A DNA stretch of 64,000 nt from Collinsella sp. (GTDB taxonomy: Bacteria > Actinomycetota > Coriobacteriia > Coriobacteriales > Coriobacteriaceae): the NCBI GenBank assembly GCA_018380195.1, contig JAGZUC010000013.1, positions 1 to 64,000 on the forward strand. The letters are read 5' to 3'. The translations under genes and the position numbers were made by a program. This document shows positions 1-8,407 of the stretch, one piece after another. Each line of letters begins with the position of its first letter. The first letter of the stretch is position 1. Below the pieces are notes generated by a model. It was not told the DNA's origin, searched no databases, and saw only the letters and a list, made by a program, of their open reading frames with translations.

Positions 1-21
1 TACTCCAACGACGAATTCTAG
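1..21 (+). CDS. possible 3' end of an upstream gene (partial)
   Basis: In frame 1 the first 21 bases read Y-S-N-D-E-F followed by TAG. A perfect palindromic hairpin that could be a terminator lies 28 bases further on, which is the normal arrangement for a gene end. Nothing about function can be said from six residues, and the assignment rests only on the stop codon and the downstream hairpin. Confidence 0.25.
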   Translation, partial: YSNDEF

Positions 22-49
22 GCGGTGTCCCCTCCCTTTCAAGAAAGAG

Positions 50-75
50 AAGAGGCGGGGCATGCCCCGCCTCTT
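50..75. terminator. perfect 26-base palindrome, probable terminator
   Basis: The sequence is its own reverse complement, with arms AAGAGGCGGGG and CCCCGCCTCTT around CATG. The minus-strand side continues into a pyrimidine-rich stretch (TCTCTTTC). It could end the gene that stops at base 21, or transcripts from the minus strand. Confidence 0.5.
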
Positions 76-323
76 ACACCACATCTCTGCGCGCTACCCA
101 CCGGGGGCTCAGAATCAAGGCTTTCGGCGTGGTTTTGCACTCCCATTCCCGCGCCCGCGGGCTCCGGGATGCTGAATACTCCGGAATTTGCACGCCGCCC
201 CCGGGGGTACCCGCAGGCAAAAAGCAACCACCCCGCAGAAATATGCAATCTGCAGGGCGGTTTATGCAAATAAGCGGCTGTGGGCGCATCGGTAGCTCGC
301 TACAGTTTGAATCCCGGGACAGG
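76..323. other. non-coding spacer
   Basis: There is no convincing gene here; the short open frames have no ribosome binding site and overlap each other on both strands. The stretch is GC-rich with small direct repeats such as ATGCAA near 242 and 264. It separates the left-edge gene end from the ABC permease that ends at 324. Confidence 0.4.
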
Positions 324-3089
324 TTACTCGGCACTCTTGAGGGCGCCGACCATGTCGATCTTGTTGAGGGTACGATTGGTAGCGAGGTTGACGATAAACG
401 TAAAGGCAAAGGAAAGCACCACGGCGAGTACGTAGCTTAGCGGCTCGACCTCGACGTCAAAGTACAGCGACGGCATCTGCAGGATGTACGTAAAGCTCTC
501 GGCAAGCAGGCCACCCAGCGGCACGCCCAGTGCGGTGCCAATCGCCGTGAGGATCAACGTCTCCTTGTTGACGTAGTGGTGCACCTCGCCACGGCGGAAG
601 CCCAGCACTTTGATGGTCGCCAGCTCGCGCTCGCGCTCGGAGATGTTGGTGTTGGACAGCGTAAACACCACCACAAACGACAGGCACGCCGCCATAAAGG
701 TCACGAGCACCACGACAGAGTTGATAATCGTAAAGTTCGCCTCGTAGTTCTGCCAATGTTCGGCCGTGCTCGAGATGGTGAGCCAACCGTCGCTCTTAAT
801 CTTCTTGCTAAACGCAATCTGGTCAGAAGATGAGCCCTTAAGCAGCACAAAGATGCCGTTAAGGCGTGCACTTCGACCGAACGCGCGCTCATAGGTGCCC
901 TGCGTCATGTAAAGCGTGTTGCCCAGATAGTTAAGCGAAATGTCGCCGACTTTGACCTTGGCAACATTGAGCGACGAATCCTGGACGTGAGCCGTATCGC
1001 CCGGCTGAATCCCCAGTACCAGCTGTGAACTCTTGCTCAGATACACGTCTCCGTCACGCAGGGCGAGCGGTTCTTTGGACTCATCCTCCAGGCGAACGTA
1101 ATTGCCCAAGTCACCCGTGCGGTCATCGGGCACCACGATCAGCTGTACGGTCTCGCTCTTGCCGCCAAACGTAAAAGTAACGTTGTCGGTCATGATCGGC
1201 AGGGTCGAGGTCACGGTCACGTTGGAATCATTGGCCGCACTGCGCTCATCCAATGCCGCGCACGTCTGCGAAAAATCGTCGGGATTGGCGACCGCCAGCA
1301 GGTCGTAGCGCGTGACGTGGCCGTACTGCTTGGGCGACAGCGCGACCGACGTATCACGAATGCCCATGCCACAAATCACAAGCGCCGTGCAGCCCGCGAT
1401 GCCAAAGATGGTCATAAAGGCACGTTTTTTATAACGGAACAGGTTACGCGCTGCCACCTTGTTCAAAAAGCCCATGCGGCGCCAGATAAATCCGATACGC
1501 TCGAGCAGAATGCGTGAGCCGGCACGCGGCGCCTTGGGACGCATGAGCGAAGCCGGCGTCTCGGCCATCTCGTGGCGGCAGGCGATAATCGTGGCGCCCA
1601 CCACGCCCACAGCAAACAGCGCCACAGAAACGATTGAGGACACGATGTCGTACGAAAGCAGCATCTGGGGCAGTGAGTACATGTCGTCAAACACCGTAAA
1701 CAGGAACAGCGGCAGGCCCACGAATCCGATGATGTTGCCAAGCACGCCGCCGATCAGACAAGCCCACAGCGCGTAGTCCACGTATTTGGACAGGATGCGC
1801 CCGCGCGAATAACCGAGTGCCTTATACAGACCAATGAGCGTGCGCTCCTCCTCAACCATACGCGTGGCAGTGGTAAGGCTGATGAGCACGGCGACGATAA
1901 AGAAGATAAACGGGAACACCGTGGCGATGGCCTCAATTGACGAGCTATCGCTTTCCACGCTCGAGTAGCTTGCGATATTGCCGCGGTCCTGGATGTACCA
2001 CGTACATTCGCCTAGATCGGAAAGCTCGGCGCGGGCATCGGCGAATTGTTGGTTGGCGGCGGCGCGGCGCTGGTCCAACTCGGCCTGAGCCTGGACGCGC
2101 TCCTCGCTGCCCTCGGCCATACGATCGATGTTGCCCTGCTCGATCCCAAAGACCATATTCGCCTGGCGCTCGGCCGCATCCAAGCTCGCCGGTGTGTCAA
2201 CCGTCAGCTCCTGAGCGCGCGCCTTCTCACGCTCCTCGCGGATCTTCTCGATATTGCCCTTGACCTCATTGATCTTTGCCGAGTAGGCATCCGAATAGGA
2301 GTTGAGGCTCTTGGCTCCCTCGACGACCACGTGGACCGCGGAGTAGGAAGAAGATGTCGCGGCGTCCTCGCTCACATAGAACTTATAGTCCGCAGTCGAA
2401 GCAGCGCGAAAGGCGTTGACTGTCGAGTCGGAGCTCACGTCGGTGGGATCGAGGACCTCGGCCGTAATGGTGTAATCGCCCGCGGCAAACTGGTCCTTGG
2501 CACTTTGGTTCGACGAGCTCGCGTCATTGGCGGCAAAACTCACCGTATCGCCGAGCTTTTTGCCCGAAGCCTTAAGGAACTTCGAAGTCACCGCGACCTC
2601 ACCGGCGCTCTCGGGCAAATCGCCGCTCACCAGCACCGGTTGATCGATATTCTCCTTGGAAAGACTCTGCACGACCACGCGCTCGCGCGTTGTGCCCACG
2701 GCGGTGTAGGCGGTCTCGGTGTAGATACCCTCGGCCGTCTCGACGCCGTCGACCTCTTGGATAGCCGCAAGATCGTCGCGCGTAAGGCCATAGGTCGACT
2801 GCACGTTAATGTCATAGACATTCTGCTGGTCAAAATAGGCGTCGACCGAATCGCGTAGGTCCTCGCAGCCCGCCTTGAGGCCGCACATCACGCTCACGCC
2901 GAGCGCGGTGATGACCACGATAGACAAGAAGCGTTTGAGGCTGCCGCGGATTGTGCGGTAGATGCCACGGCGAAACACCGTCGGCACCATATCGTTTGAG
3001 CTTTGGGCCGTGCGGTAGGTCGCGAACTCCCGGTCGCGACCCGCGTGCTCCGTATCGTGGTTTTGGCTGTTTTGGCGGTCCTGGTCCAT
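324..3089 (-). CDS. MacB/FtsX-type ABC transporter permease
   Basis: A large permease (about 921 residues) of the FtsX/MacB class. It has an N-terminal membrane helix near residues 54-72, a large extracytoplasmic region containing a charged coiled-coil stretch (about 270-370), a first FtsX block of membrane helices with the ERTLIGLYKALGYSRGRI motif, and a second C-terminal FtsX block with the matching ERELATIKVLGFRRGEV motif. Such proteins pair with a cytoplasmic ATPase and export lipids or peptides or work on the envelope by mechanotransmission; the substrate is unknown. The ATG at 3089 lies five bases after the ATPase stop codon; a GTG at 3101 overlapping that stop is an alternative start. 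It is the last gene of the run response regulator, kinase, ATPase, permease. Confidence 0.85.
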   Translation of the reverse strand: MDQDRQNSQNHDTEHAGRDREFATYRTAQSSNDMVPTVFRRGIYRTIRGSLKRFLSIVVITALGVSVMCGLKAGCEDLRDSVDAYFDQQNVYDINVQSTYGLTRDDLAAIQEVDGVETAEGIYTETAYTAVGTTRERVVVQSLSKENIDQPVLVSGDLPESAGEVAVTSKFLKASGKKLGDTVSFAANDASSSNQSAKDQFAAGDYTITAEVLDPTDVSSDSTVNAFRAASTADYKFYVSEDAATSSSYSAVHVVVEGAKSLNSYSDAYSAKINEVKGNIEKIREEREKARAQELTVDTPASLDAAERQANMVFGIEQGNIDRMAEGSEERVQAQAELDQRRAAANQQFADARAELSDLGECTWYIQDRGNIASYSSVESDSSSIEAIATVFPFIFFIVAVLISLTTATRMVEEERTLIGLYKALGYSRGRILSKYVDYALWACLIGGVLGNIIGFVGLPLFLFTVFDDMYSLPQMLLSYDIVSSIVSVALFAVGVVGATIIACRHEMAETPASLMRPKAPRAGSRILLERIGFIWRRMGFLNKVAARNLFRYKKRAFMTIFGIAGCTALVICGMGIRDTSVALSPKQYGHVTRYDLLAVANPDDFSQTCAALDERSAANDSNVTVTSTLPIMTDNVTFTFGGKSETVQLIVVPDDRTGDLGNYVRLEDESKEPLALRDGDVYLSKSSQLVLGIQPGDTAHVQDSSLNVAKVKVGDISLNYLGNTLYMTQGTYERAFGRSARLNGIFVLLKGSSSDQIAFSKKIKSDGWLTISSTAEHWQNYEANFTIINSVVVLVTFMAACLSFVVVFTLSNTNISERERELATIKVLGFRRGEVHHYVNKETLILTAIGTALGVPLGGLLAESFTYILQMPSLYFDVEVEPLSYVLAVVLSFAFTFIVNLATNRTLNKIDMVGALKSAE

Positions 3090-3094
3090 GGGCG

Positions 3095-3796
<702 letters not shown>

Positions 3797-3850
3797 CGAT
3801 CGGTTCCCATCTGGTCGGATAACTCTTTAGTATTACCCATTTCGCACCGA

Positions 3851-3875
3851 CCAAAAAGGGACAGGTTCATTTTGG
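3851..3875. repeat. TGTCC-loop hairpin (dispersed family)
   Basis: CCAAAA (3851-3856) pairs with TTTTGG (3870-3875). Read on the minus strand the loop contains AACCTGTCCC. A nearly identical unit lies at 31847-31873 in the other orientation. It sits between the kinase and ATPase genes, so it would be transcribed within that operon. Confidence 0.5.
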
Positions 3876-3881
3876 CAGGTT

Positions 3882-5261
3882 TTAGAGGCGGACGGTGAAG
3901 GTGATCTGGTTGCCGTGGCCGCAGACAGAAGCGCTCCCACCATGGGCTTCGGCGATGGCACGCACCACGGATAGGCCCACGCCCGAGCCGCCCGTCTTGG
4001 AGCTGCGCGACACGTCCGCACGATAGAAGCGGTCGAACAATCGATCTAGGTCGCCTTCGGGCAGCTCGTCCACGGCGTTCGAAACGACAAGCTCGGCCGA
4101 ACCTTTGCCTGCACCGCGTGAGACGGCACGCAGACTCAACTCAATTACACTGCCCTCACTCGCATAGCGCGTGGCGTTATCCAGCAGCAGCTCAACCACC
4201 TGCGCCACCGCTGCAGCATCGGCATGGGCCCGCACGCCACTCGCAATCGACGTCGACAGACGCTTGCCACGCGAAACCGCCACCGACTCAAACGGCGACG
4301 CCGCCTTGTCCACTGCCTCCGAAAGATCGATCGATATCATGGTAAAGCCCGCCGAACCCTCGTCCATGCGAGCCAAAAACACCAGACGCTCCGTGAGCGC
4401 CGTCAGCCGCGCGACCTGCTCGTGAATGCTCTGCGTCCACTCACTCTCGCCGCTCTCGATCTCTTGCACCTCATTGGCGGCGTCAATTACAGCCAGCGGC
4501 GTCTTGATCTCGTGGCTCGCATCGGTAATGAAGCGCTTTTGCTTGCTGTAGCTCTCGACCATCGGTCGAATCACCGCGCCCGAGGCACCCGCCACAATTG
4601 CCAGCACCGCCAGCCAGCCAATGCAACTGATCGCCACGCTCGCGCTCAAAAACGAATGAAAGCTTGCAAGCTCGCGCGAGCAGTCCACGAACACATAGGT
4701 GGTCTCATCGTCTTGAACGTCAGTCGTATAGCGATAATTGCCAGAAAAACCCGAGGTCCAACCCTTGGAATATAGTCCTGCAGCGATGCGTGCAGCACGC
4801 TTGGCACCCACCGCGGCAATGCGGGCCGTGTTGACATCGGTCACCTGCCCACCGGCAATCGACACCGTAAAGTAGCGCGTGTCGAAGGGAGACTCCGCCG
4901 TCATACCTTCGAAGTGCCCGGTGCGCATGACCACCCTGTCACCGGCAGCGGTCTTACCGGCGCCCACATCCTGGCCGGGGTCGGTCTTAGGCTCATCCGT
5001 CCAATCAATGCCGTTCTTGCCCGCCAAGATATAGTCCAGGCGAGCATCGGCCATCTTGCAGATATGCGAGTAGTTGACGACGTTGATGCCGGCAATGATG
5101 AGCGTAAGCACGACGGTCACGGCACCCATGGCAACCAGGATGAACTTGCGACGCAGACGACGTCCCATTGCACTGGCAGCATCGACGCGCCCCGGATTAC
5201 CCGAGTCCGCTCCCATGCCGAGCTTTGTCGCCATGCGCTTCCACCACGCGCTCGCGCTCAC
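3882..5261 (-). CDS. two-component sensor histidine kinase
   Basis: A 459-residue membrane kinase. It has a membrane helix near residues 40-62, an extracytoplasmic sensor region of about 150 residues, a second helix near 218-240, an H-box DASHEIKTPLAV carrying the phospho-accepting histidine, an N-box ELLLDNATRYA, an F-box FDRFYRADVSRS and a G-box GGSGVGLSVV. It begins at a GTG two bases after the response-regulator stop, with GAGGAGGG upstream as ribosome binding site, so the pair is translationally linked. The downstream ABC exporter suggests that the sensor controls an envelope or peptide-resistance transporter; this is inferred from context. The stimulus is unknown. Confidence 0.9.
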   Translation of the reverse strand: MSASAWWKRMATKLGMGADSGNPGRVDAASAMGRRLRRKFILVAMGAVTVVLTLIIAGINVVNYSHICKMADARLDYILAGKNGIDWTDEPKTDPGQDVGAGKTAAGDRVVMRTGHFEGMTAESPFDTRYFTVSIAGGQVTDVNTARIAAVGAKRAARIAAGLYSKGWTSGFSGNYRYTTDVQDDETTYVFVDCSRELASFHSFLSASVAISCIGWLAVLAIVAGASGAVIRPMVESYSKQKRFITDASHEIKTPLAVIDAANEVQEIESGESEWTQSIHEQVARLTALTERLVFLARMDEGSAGFTMISIDLSEAVDKAASPFESVAVSRGKRLSTSIASGVRAHADAAAVAQVVELLLDNATRYASEGSVIELSLRAVSRGAGKGSAELVVSNAVDELPEGDLDRLFDRFYRADVSRSSKTGGSGVGLSVVRAIAEAHGGSASVCGHGNQITFTVRL

Positions 5262-5263
5262 GC

Positions 5264-5947
5264 TTATTCGCCCTCCTCGACAACCTCAAGCGAATATCCC
5301 TGATTGCGCGATGCGCGGATGGCCACGTTGGCACCCAGCGCCGTCAGCTTTTTGCGCAGGTACGAGATATAGACCCACACTACGTTGGCGCCTTCGGGCG
5401 CATCCTCACCCCAAACCTCGAGCATCAGACGTTCGGTGGGCATGCGCGTGCCGGCGTTGCGCATAAAGAGCTCCATAAGCTGAAACTCTCGATTGGCCAG
5501 GTGCTCCTCGCCCAAAGGGCCCACGAGTGTGCACGATGCCGTGTCGAGGCGCACGTTGCCCACGCTGAGCGTCGTGGCGTCAATTGCCGTCGCGGCACGC
5601 GTCATGGCGCGAATGCGTGCGAGCAGCTCCTTGGCGGCGAACGGCTTGGTCAGGTAGTCGTTGGCACCGGCATCCAGGCCCTCGACCTTATCGGACACCT
5701 CGCTTTTTGCCGTGAGCATGATGATGGGCAGTCGCTTACCGGCGGCGCGTGTGCGCTTGAGTACCTCGATACCGTCCATGCCGGGCATCATGATGTCCAG
5801 AATTGCGGCGTCATAGTCGTTGGCGAGCAGATACTCGAGCGCCGTCAGACCATCGAGCGCGGTATCGACCTCGTAGTCGCTATGTTGAAGAATCGCGGTA
5901 AGGGCGCGGGAGAGGCCGGGTTCGTCCTCGGCAAGCATCAGCTTCAT
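5264..5947 (-). CDS. OmpR-family response regulator
   Basis: A 227-residue regulator with an N-terminal receiver domain: acidic pocket ED at residues 7-8, phospho-acceptor D51 in AAILDIMMPGMDG, and the conserved lysine in LTKPF. The C-terminal OmpR/PhoB winged helix ends in LRKKL and NQGYSLE. It is the first gene of the regulator-kinase-ABC exporter run and is expected to be activated by the kinase that starts two bases after it. The 228 bases upstream separate it from ogt and contain a weak hairpin at 6038-6061. Confidence 0.92.
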   Translation of the reverse strand: MKLMLAEDEPGLSRALTAILQHSDYEVDTALDGLTALEYLLANDYDAAILDIMMPGMDGIEVLKRTRAAGKRLPIIMLTAKSEVSDKVEGLDAGANDYLTKPFAAKELLARIRAMTRAATAIDATTLSVGNVRLDTASCTLVGPLGEEHLANREFQLMELFMRNAGTRMPTERLMLEVWGEDAPEGANVVWVYISYLRKKLTALGANVAIRASRNQGYSLEVVEEGE

Positions 5948-6175
5948 AGTTGTTCCTTTGGCGCACGGCTATACAGGTTTCGATACTGCCGATGATAGCG
6001 CACCGTCAACCGCCTTAGCGCAGCCTTAGCCGCTCAACCTGCGCGTTTTTAAATACGCAGGATATGGCTTAGCCAAACTTAAGGCGCAGATGTCAAACGC
6101 TTGTCCGCACGCCGGAGACGATAGAACAGCAACTCACCCTTTCGCGGCACCTTTATCATGCAAAGAGCTCGGGCA

Positions 6176-6754
6176 CTATTCCTCGTACGCGCCCTCAAGC
6201 CGAAGCAGCCACTCCTTGCGGTCGAGGCCGCCGGCATATCCGTTGAGCGACCCGTCGGCGGCAACCACGCGATGGCACGGCACAATAATCGAAACAGGGT
6301 TACGCGCGACCGCAGCCCCCACGGCACGGGGGGACACAACGGGCGCCTCGTTTCCCGGTACACGATGTCGAGCCGCAACACGCTGGGCGATCTCGCCATA
6401 CGTGGCAACCTCGCCGCGCGGAATGGAAAGCAGCTCGTACCAAACTTCACGCTGAAACGCCGTACCGATCATATGCAACGGCGGCGTAAACCGAGGTTCC
6501 TGCCCTGCAAAATAAGCATTCAGCCAAGCCCAGGAACGCTCAAGCACCGAAGACGCCGCACCATTTGCAGGACTCACCGACGACATGCCGCCAGCACCAG
6601 AAACTGCATCGGCGCCTTCAACATGTTCAGGATCTTCTTTGAGAAGCGTGGAGCCAAAGTGCTCCTGCCCCTCAAACCAAAGCCCCGTCAAACCGCGGCC
6701 ATCAGCGGCAAGCAGGATTTCGCCCAAAGGCGAAGCAAACGTCGTCGTGACCAC
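6176..6754 (-). CDS. ogt: methylated-DNA--protein-cysteine methyltransferase
   Basis: A suicide DNA-repair protein that transfers O6-methyl groups from guanine to its own cysteine. The 192-residue protein carries the active-site signature IIVPCHRVV, with the acceptor cysteine at about residue 160, preceded by the helix-turn-helix region with FQREVWYELLSIPRGEVATYGEIA and followed by the N-G-Y-A-G-G-L-D-R-K end typical of the family. An unusual acidic and Ala/Gly-rich insert occurs around residues 45-70. It starts at a GTG at 6754 with AAAGGAG about five bases upstream. It stands alone between the tandem hairpin repeats and the two-component operon. Confidence 0.92.
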   Translation of the reverse strand: MVTTTFASPLGEILLAADGRGLTGLWFEGQEHFGSTLLKEDPEHVEGADAVSGAGGMSSVSPANGAASSVLERSWAWLNAYFAGQEPRFTPPLHMIGTAFQREVWYELLSIPRGEVATYGEIAQRVAARHRVPGNEAPVVSPRAVGAAVARNPVSIIVPCHRVVAADGSLNGYAGGLDRKEWLLRLEGAYEE

Positions 6755-6813
6755 CAGCGGCTCCTTTCAAAACTCCGCAACATAATACCGCGAATTGTGC
6801 AGACAACCCCAAT

Positions 6814-6967
6814 CGACCCCAAAGTCACCTCAGGCAGCAGGCGCGCAGCGCCGCAGCTGCCGCACGACCCCAAAGTCCCCGCAGGCAGCAGGCGCAGCGC
6901 GCCGCAGCTGCCGGCGGCGCCCCACAGTCCCCAAAGGCGGCAGGCGCAAAGCGCCGAGGCCGCCGCC
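6814..6967. repeat. three tandem ~51-base hairpin repeats
   Basis: Three consecutive units of 51-52 bases each begin with CCCCAAAGTC (the third with CCCCACAGTC) and contain a self-complementary core. The outer stems pair at 6833-6838/6856-6861, 6884-6889/6907-6912 and 6936-6941/6959-6964. In the third unit GGCAGC/GCTGCC has become GGCGGC/GCCGCC, a compensated change. The array lies between asd and ogt. Confidence 0.75.
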
Positions 6968-7065
6968 GGGATCAGGGCCCGCAACGGCCACGTGCCCTCA
7001 CATCAGCCCAGCGGCCCCAACCAACAACAGCCCCATCGCAGGCCGCTTGCAGCAGCGTCACCGCA

Positions 7066-7195
7066 GGCGGTGGCCGGGCTTGGTTTTCAGAACACTCCGC
7101 AGACCAGTGTGGCGCCTTGTCCGCGGCTCCGAAGGAGCAGGACAAGGCGCCACACATGGTCGAGGACGTTCTGAAAACCAAGCCCGGCCACCGCC
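7066..7195. repeat. nested long hairpin element, copy A
   Basis: The outer arms 7066-7093 and 7168-7195 are perfectly complementary (28 bases), the inner arms 7107-7121 and 7141-7155 are perfectly complementary (15 bases), and the apex GCTCC-GAA-GGAGC spans 7126-7138. The internal loop holds CTCCGCAG on the left and GGTCGAGGACG on the right. It begins 12 bases after the asd stop codon, and together with copies at 12498, 23639 and 39832 it defines a family. It probably forms a stable structure at the asd mRNA 3' end. Confidence 0.88.
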
Positions 7196-7207
7196 GGACA
7201 GGTCACA

Positions 7208-8233
7208 CTACTCGCAGAGCAGCTTAGCGATCTGGACGGCGTTGGTTGCCGCGCCCTTACGGATTTGGTCGCCGCAGCACCAGAAGGTGATACCGCGCGC
7301 GGCCTCGGGGTTCGAGATGTCGCGACGCACGCGGCCGACCCAAATCAGGTCCTGGTCGGACGTATCCATCGGCATGGGGAAGCGGTCGTGTGCATCCTCG
7401 GCAGCCATATCGTCAACCAGCTTGACGCCGGGAGCGGCAGCCAGCGCAGCACGAGCCTCCTCGACCGTAATATCGCGCTCAAACTCGAGCGTAATGCTCT
7501 CGGAGTGCGAACGCAGCACGGGCACGCGCACGCAGGTGCAGTTCACGCGCAACTCGGGCAGGTGCATGATCTTACGGCCCTCGTTCTGCAGCTTCATCTC
7601 CTCGGAGGTAAAGCCTTCCTCCTTGACGCCGCCGATCTGCGGAATCAGGTTGCTCGCCAGCTGGGCGGCAAATGCACGCGGCTCGGGAATCTCCTCGCCG
7701 CGGCCCAGGGCGGCCAGCTGAGCCTCGAGCTCGGCCATACCGGGAGCGCCGGCACCCGAAGCCGCCTGATACGTCGAGACGATCATGCGCTTCACACCGG
7801 CGAGCTGATGCAGCGGCCACGTGGGAACCAGGCCGATGATGGTCGCGCAGTTGGGGTTGGCGATAAGGCCGTGATGCCACTTGATATCGTCGGCATTGAT
7901 CTCGGGCACGACCAGCGGCACCTCGGGATCCATACGGAAAGCATGGCTGTTGTCGACCACGACGGCGCCGCGCTTGACGGCCTCGGGCAGCAGCTCCTTG
8001 GCGATATCGTCGCCGGCAGAGCCGAGTACGATGTCGCAGCCCTCAAAGGCCTCGGGGCAAGCCTCTTCAATCACGATCTGCTCGCCGCGGAACTCAACGG
8101 TCTTGCCCGCGGAGCGTGCACTTGCCAGCAGCTTGAGCTTGCCAACCGGGAACTCCTGCTCGTTGAGGCACTCGAGCATCTGGGTGCCCACGGCTCCCGT
8201 CGCGCCCAAAATAGCAACCGTGTACTGTTTCAT
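7208..8233 (-). CDS. asd: aspartate-semialdehyde dehydrogenase
   Basis: Reduces aspartyl-4-phosphate to aspartate-4-semialdehyde with NADPH, the branch point to lysine, diaminopimelate, threonine and methionine. The protein has the Rossmann start ILGATGAVG (residues 8-16), the catalytic cysteine at about residue 129 in ANPNCATI, and the late motif GLIANPNC plus RVPVLRSHSESI typical of the family. The start at 8233 is chosen because AAAGGGGGA precedes it; a longer frame upstream has no such site. It lies downstream of lysC in the same direction, so aspartokinase and this enzyme may be co-transcribed past two intervening hairpins. Confidence 0.95.
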   Translation of the reverse strand: MKQYTVAILGATGAVGTQMLECLNEQEFPVGKLKLLASARSAGKTVEFRGEQIVIEEACPEAFEGCDIVLGSAGDDIAKELLPEAVKRGAVVVDNSHAFRMDPEVPLVVPEINADDIKWHHGLIANPNCATIIGLVPTWPLHQLAGVKRMIVSTYQAASGAGAPGMAELEAQLAALGRGEEIPEPRAFAAQLASNLIPQIGGVKEEGFTSEEMKLQNEGRKIMHLPELRVNCTCVRVPVLRSHSESITLEFERDITVEEARAALAAAPGVKLVDDMAAEDAHDRFPMPMDTSDQDLIWVGRVRRDISNPEAARGITFWCCGDQIRKGAATNAVQIAKLLCE

Positions 8234-8307
8234 GCTTCCCCCTTTAAAGGTTGTGGCTTTTGCCCGCACGCCGAGCAGGCCGATTATTGTTGCCAGTGTA
8301 TACAAGA

Positions 8308-8333
8308 ACGGGGCGGACACGAAACCCGCCCCG
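8308..8333. terminator. GC-rich hairpin between lysC and asd
   Basis: ACGGGGCGG (8308-8316) pairs with CCGCCCCGT (8325-8333). No U-tract follows on the minus strand, so it may be an attenuating or stabilising hairpin between lysC and asd and not a full terminator. Confidence 0.45.
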
Positions 8334-8365
8334 TCGAAACGAAACCGAAACGAAACGCCCCGCGC

Positions 8366-8395
8366 TAGATTTTTGGCACTTGTCCCAAAAATCTA
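8366..8395. repeat. TGTCC-loop hairpin downstream of lysC
   Basis: TAGATTTTTGG (8366-8376) pairs perfectly with CCAAAAATCTA (8385-8395) around the loop CACTTGTC. It begins 12 bases after the lysC stop on the minus strand. It belongs to a dispersed set of hairpins whose loops contain a TGTCC-like core and whose stems differ. Confidence 0.65.
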
Positions 8396-8407
8396 ACGGG
8401 ATGGAAA

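Noticed and set aside
6158..7721. Long frames through the tandem hairpins and asd
   Set aside because: Their translations are Pro/Arg/Ala-rich and result from GC-rich repeats; they overlap ogt and asd on the opposite strand.
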